A DNA stretch of 64,000 nucleotides, from NCBI GenBank assembly GCA_036008685.1, contig DASYNF010000147.1, forward strand, positions 62,001-126,000, given 5' to 3'. Positions 7,235-16,259 of this stretch are shown here, in pieces. The notes beneath the pieces are model-generated. The model had not been told where the DNA came from, did no database searches, and saw nothing but the letters and a program-made list of their open reading frames with translations. The position numbers were made by a program, and so were the translations under genes. Position 1 is the first letter of the stretch. Each line of letters begins with the position of its first letter. The DNA comes from Actinomadura_C sp036008685 (GTDB lineage Bacteria; Actinomycetota; Actinomycetes; Streptosporangiales; Streptosporangiaceae).

Positions 7235-8922
7235 CCACGACCGTTCCCAGCGCCTCCCACTCCTCGGCGGCCCAGCGGGCCACGGACGGCTCCGGACTGT
7301 CCGGCCGGCTGAACGGGCTGGCCCGGCTCGTCGAGCTCGGGACCGGCCGCATCGACGGCGAGCTCATCGAAGAGACCACAGCCCTGCTGGAGCGGGCGGG
7401 GGAGCGGCTCCGCCTGTCCGGGGACCACACGGTCGTGACCCTGGCAGGAGGCACCGGAAGCGGCAAGTCCTCGCTGTTCAACGCGATCTGCGGCCTCGAG
7501 CTGTCGCCCGTCGGAGTCCGGCGCCCCATGACCTCGCAGACGCACGCCTGCGTGTGGGGCCTCGACGGCGCCGGACCCCTGCTCGACTGGCTCGACGTCG
7601 ACAAGCGGCACCGCTACGCGCGAGCGAGCGCGCTCGACGCTTCGGGGACCTTCCCGCGGCAGGGGGAGGCGGCCCGGCCGGCGGGGACGCTCCAGGGCCT
7701 CGTGCTCCTCGATCTGCCCGACCACGACTCCATCCGCGCCGTGCACCGCGAGGAGGTCGATCGCTTCGTCACCATCGCGGATCTCCTCGTCTGGGTCGTG
7801 GACCCGCAGAAGTACGCCGACGCATCACTGCACCGTGACTACATCGTCCCGTTCGCCCGCCACGCCGGGGTCACCGTCATCGTGCTGAACCAGGTGGACC
7901 GGCTCGACCCGGCCGAGGTGGACGACTGCGTGTCGGACCTGCGACGGCTCCTGGAGGCCGAGGGACTGCAGAGGCCGCGCATCGTCGCCACCTCCACGGT
8001 GACCGACGGGGGCATCGACGAGCTCCGCGACGTCCTCGTCGAGACCGTCAGCGCACGCCACGCGCGGACCGAGCGGCTGTCGGTCGACCTCGACACGCTC
8101 GTGGACCGCTTCGCCCGGTTCCGAGGCGACACGGAGCCGCCGGCCGGGATCGACGAGAGCCGGATCATCGCGCTGATCGACGCGCTGACCGACGCCGCGG
8201 GAGCGCCGGCGGTCGCGGAGGTCATGGAGAGCGCCTACAAGCTCCGGGCCCTCGACTACGTGGGCTGGCCGGTCGCGCGCACCGTCCAGCGGATGCGCAG
8301 CGACCCGCTCCGCAAGATCCGGCTCACCGAGCTCCGCGACGAGATGCGGGACGCCTTCAGCGGCCCCGTGGGGGCGCAGCAGGGCGACGTCGACAACGCC
8401 CTGCAGGGCGTCACCGACGATGTGACCGCCGAACTGCCCGAAGCCTGGTCGAGGTCCGTACGGGCGGCCGGGCGGCTCCATGCCTCTCATCTCCCCGACG
8501 CCCTGGGGGCGTCGCTGAGGAAGGCACTCCCGACCTTCAACCAGGTGCCACGCTGGTGGTGGCTCACCAAGACCTGGCAGTACTTCCTGGTCCTGGTGAC
8601 CGTCCTCAGCCTGATCTGGATCGTCCTCCTGGTCGTCTACGGCGTCCTCGGCGTCGCCTCGGCGCCGATAGGGCTGCTCGACGACGCCGGCCTGATCCCC
8701 TACATCACCGTCCTCGGCCTCTGCACCTTCGGGATGGGGGCCCTGACCTCCTCGGCCTGCCGCAACGTCGTGGCGATGTCGTCGGCCAAGCACGGCGGGC
8801 GCATGGACGAGCACATGCGTGAGCGCGTCGCCGTCGTCGCCAGGGAGAAGGTCGCGGAGCCGGTCAGCGCCGAGCTCGAGGTCTATGCCCGTTATCGGGC
8901 CGAGGTCGACGCGCTGTACTGA
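7231..8922 (+). CDS. Dynamin-like membrane GTPase, second of a tandem pair
   Basis: A 563-residue GTPase with canonical motifs: G1 GGTGSGKSS near residue 75, G3 VLLDLPDHDS and G4 NQVDRLD. Near residues 450-510 two strong transmembrane helices (WQYFLVLVTVLSLIWIVLLV and a second around ITVLGLCTFGMGALTSS) would anchor it in the membrane, with the GTPase domain in the cytosol. The ATG overlaps the stop of the first GTPase. The likely arrangement is a hetero-oligomer of one soluble and one membrane-anchored subunit, as in other bacterial dynamin pairs; this is inference. The role could be membrane fission, fusion or stress repair. Confidence 0.82.
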   Translation: MTTTVPSASHSSAAQRATDGSGLSGRLNGLARLVELGTGRIDGELIEETTALLERAGERLRLSGDHTVVTLAGGTGSGKSSLFNAICGLELSPVGVRRPMTSQTHACVWGLDGAGPLLDWLDVDKRHRYARASALDASGTFPRQGEAARPAGTLQGLVLLDLPDHDSIRAVHREEVDRFVTIADLLVWVVDPQKYADASLHRDYIVPFARHAGVTVIVLNQVDRLDPAEVDDCVSDLRRLLEAEGLQRPRIVATSTVTDGGIDELRDVLVETVSARHARTERLSVDLDTLVDRFARFRGDTEPPAGIDESRIIALIDALTDAAGAPAVAEVMESAYKLRALDYVGWPVARTVQRMRSDPLRKIRLTELRDEMRDAFSGPVGAQQGDVDNALQGVTDDVTAELPEAWSRSVRAAGRLHASHLPDALGASLRKALPTFNQVPRWWWLTKTWQYFLVLVTVLSLIWIVLLVVYGVLGVASAPIGLLDDAGLIPYITVLGLCTFGMGALTSSACRNVVAMSSAKHGGRMDEHMRERVAVVAREKVAEPVSAELEVYARYRAEVDALY

Positions 8923-8927
8923 TGGCC

Positions 8928-9045
8928 GCGCTGCCGCGCGGCGGCTCGGGGCGCTTCGAGGCGGTGTCTTCCCTCGTCGCTCCCGGGCGTTCGTTCCTCA
9001 CGCCCGCTCGCTCCTCGGTCCAGACACCGCCGCGCCCCTTGCGGA
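8928..9045 (-). repeat. Dispersed intergenic repeat, copy 1
   Basis: Starts six bases after the GTPase stop. Read on the minus strand it has the family order: GTCTGGAC-like end, GAGGAGCGAGCGGGCGTGAG, GACGAGGGAAGAC, then a short hairpin of complementary CCGCGC and GCGCGG arms. Other copies are near 11.8-12.0, 24.1 and 45.5 kb. Confidence 0.8.
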
Positions 9046-9059
9046 TCCCTTCAGACAGG

Positions 9060-9140
9060 AACCGCGGGTGTTCTGGGACAGGGACCGCGGGTGCTCTGGG
9101 ACAGGGACCCCGGGTGCTCTGGGACAGGGTCCGCGGGTGC
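9060..9140 (+). repeat. 23-bp tandem repeat
   Basis: About three and a half direct copies of a 23-base unit ending in GTGCTCTGGGACAGG, with single-base variants. The copies follow each other without spacers, unlike a CRISPR array. They lie between the second dynamin-like GTPase and the ssb-like gene, directly after a dispersed repeat. Confidence 0.85.
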
Positions 9141-9205
9141 CTGCGAGGCGGAACCGCGTGGGGGGCGCTGAGGCGGGGACCGCGTCGGGGGTGGCCGGGG
9201 CGAAG

Positions 9206-9214
9206 TTATCCACA
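9206..9214 (+). promoter_or_regulatory. Perfect DnaA box upstream of the ssb-like gene
   Basis: TTATCCACA is the textbook high-affinity DnaA-box sequence. It sits about 95 bases upstream of the single-stranded DNA-binding protein gene. A single box suggests regulation by DnaA rather than an origin. A chance match is possible but less likely in such GC-rich DNA. Confidence 0.5.
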
Positions 9215-9308
9215 TTCGCTGTAGGGGGTTCTCAGGGGACGCCCCGGTCCATCACCGTGGTGTCGCACGGGGTCGGCACGGACCCATGACCGAGTGACTG
9301 GAGGACCC

Positions 9309-9896
9309 ATGAACGACGCGCACGTCACCCTCGTCGGATGGCTGGCCCAGGATCCGTTCTACACGATCACCCAGCATGGCACCCCGTTCCTGTCGTTACG
9401 AGTGGGGTGCACGCCCCGCCGCTTCGACCGGCAGATGGGACAGTGGCAGGACATGTCGAGCATGTTCCTGACGGTCAACTGCTGGCGTGCGCTCGCCGAC
9501 AACATCAAGTCCTCGGAGCTCAAGCGCGGAGACCCGGTGGTCGTCACCGGGAGGCTGCGGATCCGCGAATACGCCAAGGACGGGCAGGTCCGCTTCTCGG
9601 CCGAGATCGAGGCGAGCACCCTCGGACATGACCTCACACGTGGCAGCGCGGAGTTCCACCGGGTTCAGCGTGGGGGCGGAATGACTCCTGAGGACCGGCG
9701 GGAGGCCGAGGACCACAACGACCGGTGGGCCGAGGGCAATGGCGAGGTCCTCTCCCCGGGTGAGGAGGAGACCGGGTCACCCGGCATCGTCGGCGTGTCC
9801 TCTGCGGACGGCTACTCGCAGGACGGTCACCGGGGCGAAGACGAGGATGAGAGGGAGGAGCGCGAGCCGTACGGCGTCAGTACCACGGCCGCCTGA
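9309..9896 (+). CDS. Single-stranded DNA-binding protein (SsbB-like)
   Basis: A 195-residue protein with an N-terminal OB-fold typical of SSB: VTLVGWLAQDP at the start, FLSLRVGCTPRRFD, MFLTVNCWRALADNI and GDPVVVTGRLRIREY, covering about residues 1-115. The remainder is acidic, Gly/Glu-rich and probably disordered. It ends in STTAA, not the D-D-D-I-P-F tail by which the main SSB recruits partners, so it is more likely the accessory SsbB-type paralogue used in competence, recombination or chromosome segregation. ATG 9309 follows GGAGGA; GTG 9294 is an alternative. Transcribed alone, with a DnaA box upstream. Confidence 0.85.
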   Translation: MNDAHVTLVGWLAQDPFYTITQHGTPFLSLRVGCTPRRFDRQMGQWQDMSSMFLTVNCWRALADNIKSSELKRGDPVVVTGRLRIREYAKDGQVRFSAEIEASTLGHDLTRGSAEFHRVQRGGGMTPEDRREAEDHNDRWAEGNGEVLSPGEEETGSPGIVGVSSADGYSQDGHRGEDEDEREEREPYGVSTTAA

Positions 9897-9932
9897 CGGC
9901 ACACCTCGGCGGCCCGGGCACGCGCCGGAGGC

Positions 9933-9962
9933 AGGGGCGTCGTCTCACTGGACGGCGCCCCT
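9933..9962 (+). terminator. Hairpin downstream of the ssb-like gene
   Basis: AGGGGCG and CGCCCCT arms, with GTC/GAC pairing further in, enclose a short loop 37 bases after the stop. There is no U-tract, so termination is plausible but not certain. Confidence 0.45.
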
Positions 9963-10274
9963 CGCACCCGCGGTGGGAGAAGCCGCCCCTCGGCCACGCC
10001 GGCGGTCGCGTAGTCGGGCGTAACCAGCAAGCGCCGCTCATATCCAGGAAATACCACGCATGGTGTGCTCCCCCTCCGGGATCTCCGAGACCCGGTGCCC
10101 TTGGTCCTGCGGTGGGCTTCGATCTGGACGTGCCCACGTGTGCGTAAACGAAGGTACCCGTTCCCGGCCCGCCCCGCACACTTTGCGACTATCGTGTTAC
10201 ACAACGTGATCCACACTAGGCGTGGGATCCTCTCGCATAGGACCCTGGGGCTGACCCGGACCATGGGGGAAGAT
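9963..10274. other. Intergenic region before the diguanylate cyclase
   Basis: About 310 bases without a convincing gene. The segment near 10180-10215 (TTGCGACTATCGTGTTACAC) is AT-richer than its surroundings and is the most likely promoter area, but I cannot place -35 and -10 elements with confidence. Confidence 0.5.
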
Positions 10275-11582
10275 ATGACGGCAGTGCAGCAGCCATCCGC
10301 CACGGAGCGGGGGGACCCTGCTCAGGCGCCACGGCGGCGGCCGGTGTCGTACACGCTCCGGCTGGCCTTATACGTCACGCTGGTCGTCTGCCTGCACCTG
10401 GCCCTCATGGCCCGTGAGCTTTCCGGCAGGCCCCTTCGCGTCAGCGAGCTCCTGACCTTCGCGGCGCTGCTGGCGTGCGGGGCGGTCTGCATCGAGGCAT
10501 CCCGGCGGCTCGGGATGCCCGCGGGCGTGGCCCGTGACCTGCTGTCGGCGTGGTGGCTCCCGGTCGCGTTGCTCCTTCCGCCGGTCTACGCCCTGCTGAT
10601 GCCCATTCCCCTGCAGGCCCTCCTGCAGTTCCGGGTGCGCCGGACGATGCTGCACCGCCGGGTGCTCGTCACCTCCGCGCTCGGGCTGGCGGGGGCCTCC
10701 GCGTCCTATGTCTTCCACTGGCTCATGGCCGAGCCGTTGCGCGGATCACAGCCATGGGTCATCGGATCAGGGCCGGGCATCGCGACGGCCGTCGGATGCG
10801 CGGTGTTGTTCACGGTGGTCAACACGGCGCTGGTGGCGGTGGCCGCGCGCAGCGCCACCCCGGAGAGCCGCTGGCGCGAAGTGCTGTGGAACCGGGAGAC
10901 CCTGACCCTCGACGTCGTCGAGCTCTGCGTCGGCATGCTCGTGACGATCGCCGCCGCGATCTCCGTCGGCCTCCTCCTGCTCGCCCTGCCGCCCGTCGTG
11001 ATGCTGCAGCGGAGCCTGATGCATCAGCAGTTGCAGGCCGCCGCCCGGACCGATGCCAAGACCGGGCTCCTCAACGCCGCGGCGTGGCAGCGCGAGGCCG
11101 ACACCGAGCTCTCGCGCGCCCGGCGCTCCGATGAGCCGCTGGCCCTGCTGTTGATCGATATCGATTTCTTCAAGCGGGTGAACGACACCCACGGCCACCT
11201 GGTCGGTGACCAGGTGCTGGTCGGGGTCGCGAGGACCCTGTGCAGCCAGCTGCGGGACTACGACATCGTGGGCCGGTTCGGCGGTGAGGAGTTCGTCGTA
11301 CTGCTGCCGGGGACCGACACCGTGGAGGCCTGCCGGGTCGCCGAACGGCTGCGCAGCTGGGTCCGCCGTCTCGCGGTGCCGGCCGAGGACGGCACCGTCG
11401 GCGTCACGGTCTCGGTCGGCGTGGCCCTGTTCCGGACCCACGGACAGGATCTGATCGAGCTCCTCACCGCCTCGGACCTGGCGCTCTACCGCGCCAAGGA
11501 ATCCGGCCGCGACCGCGTCTGCCTCCCGGCGACCGCCGACGCGGCCACCCCCGACGCAGATCACCCGCCGAAGCCCGTATAG
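10275..11582 (+). CDS. Membrane-bound diguanylate cyclase (GGDEF)
   Basis: A 435-residue protein. Residues about 25-250 hold roughly six to seven transmembrane helices of an MASE-like sensor. Residues 255-420 form a GGDEF domain with FGGEEF (GGEEF 336-340), IDIDFFKRVND at about 294-304, and an RDYD I-site at 327-330, exactly five residues before the active site. It should make cyclic di-GMP from two GTP and be inhibited by product at the I-site. In filamentous actinobacteria c-di-GMP controls development through BldD; the link here is inference. ATG 10275 follows GGGGGAAG. No EAL domain is present. Confidence 0.93.
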   Translation: MTAVQQPSATERGDPAQAPRRRPVSYTLRLALYVTLVVCLHLALMARELSGRPLRVSELLTFAALLACGAVCIEASRRLGMPAGVARDLLSAWWLPVALLLPPVYALLMPIPLQALLQFRVRRTMLHRRVLVTSALGLAGASASYVFHWLMAEPLRGSQPWVIGSGPGIATAVGCAVLFTVVNTALVAVAARSATPESRWREVLWNRETLTLDVVELCVGMLVTIAAAISVGLLLLALPPVVMLQRSLMHQQLQAAARTDAKTGLLNAAAWQREADTELSRARRSDEPLALLLIDIDFFKRVNDTHGHLVGDQVLVGVARTLCSQLRDYDIVGRFGGEEFVVLLPGTDTVEACRVAERLRSWVRRLAVPAEDGTVGVTVSVGVALFRTHGQDLIELLTASDLALYRAKESGRDRVCLPATADAATPDADHPPKPV

Positions 11583-11798
11583 GGCTACGGTGCCCGGTGA
11601 TCGCCTTGTGGGGACTCACGGTCCTGGAAGAGATGAGACCCGAGGTTTGTTTACATCTGTAGCCGAAGAGGCCGCGAAGGCGCGGCGCCGTCCGGACCGA
11701 GATCCACGAGATCCAGCGGTGTGCCGCTTCGCGATGATCGCTTCGTAGGCGTCCCCCGCTCTCCGAAGAGACGGGACCGGTGAGGTCCCGCTCGCGTC

Positions 11799-11882
11799 CG
11801 TGACCGAAGAGGTCGCGAGGGGAGCGACGAGGGAAGACATCGCCTCGAAGCGCCCAGAGCCGCCGCGCCGGAGGCGCGGCAA
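11799..11882 (+). repeat. Dispersed intergenic repeat, degenerate copy 2
   Basis: Contains the family core GAGCGACGAGGGAAGAC and TCGCCTCGAAG, then a hairpin CCGCGCC-GGA-GGCGCGG whose arms are one pair longer than in other copies. A more decayed half copy (GTAGCCGAAGAGGCCGCGAA) lies just upstream at about 11659. Confidence 0.7.
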
Positions 11883-11892
11883 TCCAACACGA

Positions 11893-12044
11893 CCGCCACG
11901 CGGAGCGTGGCATTAAGTCCGTGAGGGCTGCGGTGTCGTCTGGACTGAGGAGCGAGTGAGCGTGAGGAACGAGCGCTCGGGAGTGACGAGGGAAGACGGC
12001 GCCGTGAAGCGGCCCGAACCGCCACGCGGAGCGTGGCATTAAGT
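11893..12044 (+). repeat. Dispersed intergenic repeat, copy 3, flanked by a 26-bp direct duplication
   Basis: A full copy runs from about 11933 to 12043 and is nearly identical over its first 75 bases to the copy at 45.45 kb. Its terminal hairpin reads CCACGC-GGA-GCGTGG, where two G-C pairs of the other copies have become A-T pairs on both arms. The hairpin with its CATTAAGT flank is duplicated exactly at 11893-11918 and 12019-12044. With copy 2 this fills most of the 490-base gap between the diguanylate cyclase and ettA. Confidence 0.82.
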
Positions 12045-12072
12045 GCAGTCAAAACCCCATAGGCTGGAGCCC

Positions 12073-13737
<1,665 letters not shown>

Positions 13738-13750
13738 CCCCGGCGCGGAG

Positions 13751-14188
13751 ATGGACGACGTCACCATGCCCGCGGCCGAACGGCGCCACGTGCACGAGTT
13801 CCGCATCCGGTTCGGCGACATCGACTCGCAGGGGCACGTCAACAACGTCCGCTTCCTCACCTACCTCGAGGACGCGCGGCTGGAGATGTTCCACGCGGAC
13901 CCGGTGCGCAAGGGGGAGCCGCCGGTCCGCGGCATGGTGGTCGCCCGGCACGAGATCGACTATCGCCGTCCGCTGCTGTTCGGCATCGATCCCGTACGGG
14001 TGGAGACCTGGGTCACCAAGGCCGGCGCCGTGTCGTGCCACCTCGCCTATGAGGTCCGCGACGACACGCAGGTCTACGCCACGGCGACGTCCGTGATCGT
14101 CGCCTACGATGTCGAAGAACTCCGTCCGCGCCGGTTCACGCCGGAGGAGCGGGAGTACATCGGCAGGTATCTCCACTCAGCGGGCTGA
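13751..14188 (+). CDS. Acyl-CoA thioesterase (4HBT hotdog family)
   Basis: A 145-residue hotdog-fold protein. FGDIDSQGHVNNVRF at 21-35 is the 4-hydroxybenzoyl-CoA thioesterase active-site signature, with D25 the expected catalytic aspartate. RHEIDYRRPL in the middle matches the beta-strand seen in YbgC/FadM relatives. It probably hydrolyses an acyl-CoA; the substrate cannot be predicted. It starts 13 bases after ettA and is likely cotranscribed with it, a common neighbour arrangement in actinobacteria. Confidence 0.88.
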   Translation: MDDVTMPAAERRHVHEFRIRFGDIDSQGHVNNVRFLTYLEDARLEMFHADPVRKGEPPVRGMVVARHEIDYRRPLLFGIDPVRVETWVTKAGAVSCHLAYEVRDDTQVYATATSVIVAYDVEELRPRRFTPEEREYIGRYLHSAG

Positions 14189-14250
14189 CCGCCGCATCCG
14201 GCTCGCGTCACCCCACTTCCCCTGATCACGGCATTGGGGACTGTCAGCAC

Positions 14251-14274
14251 AGATACATAACAAACGCTGTATCT
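14251..14274. promoter_or_regulatory. Inverted repeat in the promoter region of the S37 peptidase
   Basis: AGATACA and TGTATCT form perfect 7-base arms 10 bases apart, in an unusually AT-rich stretch about 75 bases before the peptidase start. It looks like a repressor or activator operator. The cognate protein is unknown. Confidence 0.5.
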
Positions 14275-14346
14275 ATGTACACATATCCGCCTTCCGCCTC
14301 TAAGGTCACGCCGGGAACAGGCCAACTTGACACATAAGGGGTGAGG

Positions 14347-15753
14347 ATGCGGAAGCTTCCTGGATTGCTGCTGTCCATGTTGCTCTGCTTGGGGCTCATC
14401 GGCAGCGGGGCCGCGGCGCAGGCGTCATCGAGTGGCGCGGAGAGTGACATCCTCGCCGGGCTCAAGGCCATTCCCGGCATGAAGGTGCTCGCTGAGCGCC
14501 CCACGGACCCCGGTTACCGGTACTTCCTCCTGAGCTACCGTCAGCCGGTGGACCACCGGCGCCCGGACCGTGGCACGTTCGACCAGCGTCTGACGCTGCT
14601 GCACAAGTCCGCGGACCGTCCGATGGTGCTCTACACCACCGGCTACAACCTTCGGGACCTGCCGACGTTCCGGTCGGAGCCGACCCAGATCATCGACGGT
14701 AACCAGATCTCGGTCGAGCAGCGCTTCTTCACTCCGTCGAGGCCCGAGCCCGCGGACTGGACCAAGCTCAACATCTGGCAGGGCGCCTCGGACCACCACC
14801 GGCTGGTCACGGCCCTGAAGAAGATCTACACCAAGAAGTGGGTCTCCACGGGAGCCAGCAAGGGCGGGATGACCTCGGTCTACCACTCCCGCTTCTACCC
14901 GCGTGACGTCGACGGCGTCGTCGCCTACGTGGCGCCGAACGATGTGGACAACGCCGAGGACAGTGCCTACGACCGGTTCTTCCAGACGGTCGGCACCGAC
15001 CCGCAGTGCCGCGGGCGGCTGAGGGACCTGGCCGCCGAACTGCTCCGCCGCCGCGTCCCGATGGTCGCCAAGGTCGAGGCCGCCGCCAAGGAGCAGGGCC
15101 TCACCTTCACCACCCTGCGGTCGGCGGACCGCGCCTACGAGAGCTCGGTCCTGGACCTCGAGTGGGCCTTCTGGCAGTACTCGCTGCAGTCGGACTGCGC
15201 CACCGTCCCGGACCCCAGGACCGTGTCCACGGACGCGTTGTACACCTGGGCCGACGGGATCGCGGGCCTGACGTCCTACTCCGACCAGGGACTCGCTCCC
15301 TACGTCCCGTACTACTACCAGGCCGGCACCCAGATGGGCTCTCCGGACCCGAGCTTCTCGCATCTCAAGGGCCTGCTGAAGTACCCCGGCGTCTACCAGC
15401 CGCGGTCGTACGTCCCGGCCGACATCCCGATGCGGTTCGAGCCCAAGGCCATGCGCGACGTCGACCAGTGGGTGCGCCACCACGGCAGCCACCTGATGTT
15501 CCTCTACGGACACAACGACCCGTGGGGGGCCGAGCCGTTCCGTCTCGGTGGCGGCACCAGGGATTCCTACTGGTACGACGTCGCCGGGCTCAACCACAGC
15601 GGACGGCTCATCGAGAAGCTGCCCGAGGACCAGCGGAGCAAGGCCACCGCCGCGCTGCAGCGATGGGGGGGCGTGTCCGGCCAGGCCTCGAGGATCTTCA
15701 CCGGCAGGCTCGACGGCTACGACGAGCTGCAGGACCGGCGTCCGCCGCTGTAG
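14347..15753 (+). CDS. Secreted tripeptidyl aminopeptidase, peptidase family S37
   Basis: A 468-residue secreted protease. Residues 1-27 are a Sec signal peptide (MRKLPGLLLSMLLCLG, cleavage near AAAQA). The mature part has the S37 (PS-10) layout: YRQPVDHRRP, GYN, QISVEQRFF and STGASKGGMT, with S171 as nucleophile. HMMD-type Asp and His are expected near the C-terminus (YGHNDPWG, AGLNHSG). It removes tripeptides from protein N-termini; Streptomyces relatives process transglutaminase and other secreted proteins. ATG 14347 follows AGGGGTGAGG; GTG 14341 is an alternative. It is the single gene between an AT-rich promoter and a strong terminator. Confidence 0.9.
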   Translation: MRKLPGLLLSMLLCLGLIGSGAAAQASSSGAESDILAGLKAIPGMKVLAERPTDPGYRYFLLSYRQPVDHRRPDRGTFDQRLTLLHKSADRPMVLYTTGYNLRDLPTFRSEPTQIIDGNQISVEQRFFTPSRPEPADWTKLNIWQGASDHHRLVTALKKIYTKKWVSTGASKGGMTSVYHSRFYPRDVDGVVAYVAPNDVDNAEDSAYDRFFQTVGTDPQCRGRLRDLAAELLRRRVPMVAKVEAAAKEQGLTFTTLRSADRAYESSVLDLEWAFWQYSLQSDCATVPDPRTVSTDALYTWADGIAGLTSYSDQGLAPYVPYYYQAGTQMGSPDPSFSHLKGLLKYPGVYQPRSYVPADIPMRFEPKAMRDVDQWVRHHGSHLMFLYGHNDPWGAEPFRLGGGTRDSYWYDVAGLNHSGRLIEKLPEDQRSKATAALQRWGGVSGQASRIFTGRLDGYDELQDRRPPL

Positions 15754-15763
15754 GGCGACGGAA

Positions 15764-15786
15764 CGCGAACAACTGCAAGATCACGG
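15764..15786 (+). repeat. Short dispersed repeat, intergenic copy
   Basis: CGCGAACAACTGCAAGATCA followed by CGG, just after the S37 peptidase. It matches the inverted copy inside cobL at 668-691 and each arm of the hairpin at 32298-32345. Confidence 0.65.
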
Positions 15787-15791
15787 CATCA

Positions 15792-15828
15792 GGAAGACCC
15801 CCGGCGAAAACTCGCGCGGGGGTCTTCC
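15792..15828. terminator. Bidirectional terminator between S37 peptidase and glbO
   Basis: GGAAGACCCCCG and CGGGGGTCTTCC form a perfect 12-bp stem with a 13-base loop between two convergent genes. A second small hairpin at 15836-15863 (CCGCGC/GCGCGG arms) resembles the terminal hairpin of the dispersed repeat family. Confidence 0.8.
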
Positions 15829-15865
15829 GCATGCACGGGGCCGCGCGGCAGCGCGGCCATTCAAC

Positions 15866-16249
15866 TCAGTCCTGCCTGTTGATCATGCTCCGGGCCGCCA
15901 TGATCATGTAATCCCACAGCCTCTTGTCCAGGTCGGCGGGGAGCTCGAGCTCGTCCAGCGACGCGCGCATGTGCCGGAGCCAGGCGTCGCGCTCCGGTGC
16001 CCCGATGGTGAAGGGCACGTGCCGCATCCGCAGCCGCGGATGGCCGCGCTGCACGCTGTAGGTGTTGGGGCCGCCCCAGTACTGGACGAGGAACATGCGG
16101 AGCCGTTCCTCCGCCGGACCGAGATCTTCCTCGGGATAGAGCGGGCGGAGTACGGGGTCCTGCGCCACGCCCTCGTAGAACCGGTGCACGAGGCGGCGGA
16201 AGGTCTCTTCGCCGCCGACCGCGTCGTAGAAGGTCATCTCAGTAGCCAT
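15866..16249 (-). CDS. glbO: Group II truncated haemoglobin (GlbO)
   Basis: A 127-residue 2-over-2 globin. Motifs: TFYDAVGGEETF at the start, VHRFYEGVAQDPVLRPLYP with the B10 and CD1 tyrosines, WGGPNTYSVQRGHPRLRMRH with the proximal His F8, and APERDAWLRHM with Trp G8, the marker of group II. It binds oxygen and probably handles oxygen or reactive nitrogen chemistry in the cytosol. ATG 16249 is used; ATG 16237 and ATG 16255 are in frame. It lies 10 bases after the mscS-like gene and is probably cotranscribed. Confidence 0.93.
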   Translation of the reverse strand: MATEMTFYDAVGGEETFRRLVHRFYEGVAQDPVLRPLYPEEDLGPAEERLRMFLVQYWGGPNTYSVQRGHPRLRMRHVPFTIGAPERDAWLRHMRASLDELELPADLDKRLWDYMIMAARSMINRQD

Positions 16250-16259
16250 CGGCATCAGC

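Noticed and set aside
9060..9140. CRISPR array
   Set aside because: The repeats are contiguous, without unique spacers, and there are no cas genes.
8819..9289. A 156-codon plus-strand frame over the end of the second GTPase and the repeats
   Set aside because: Its sequence is a translation of the dispersed repeat, and similar frames appear at the other repeat copies.
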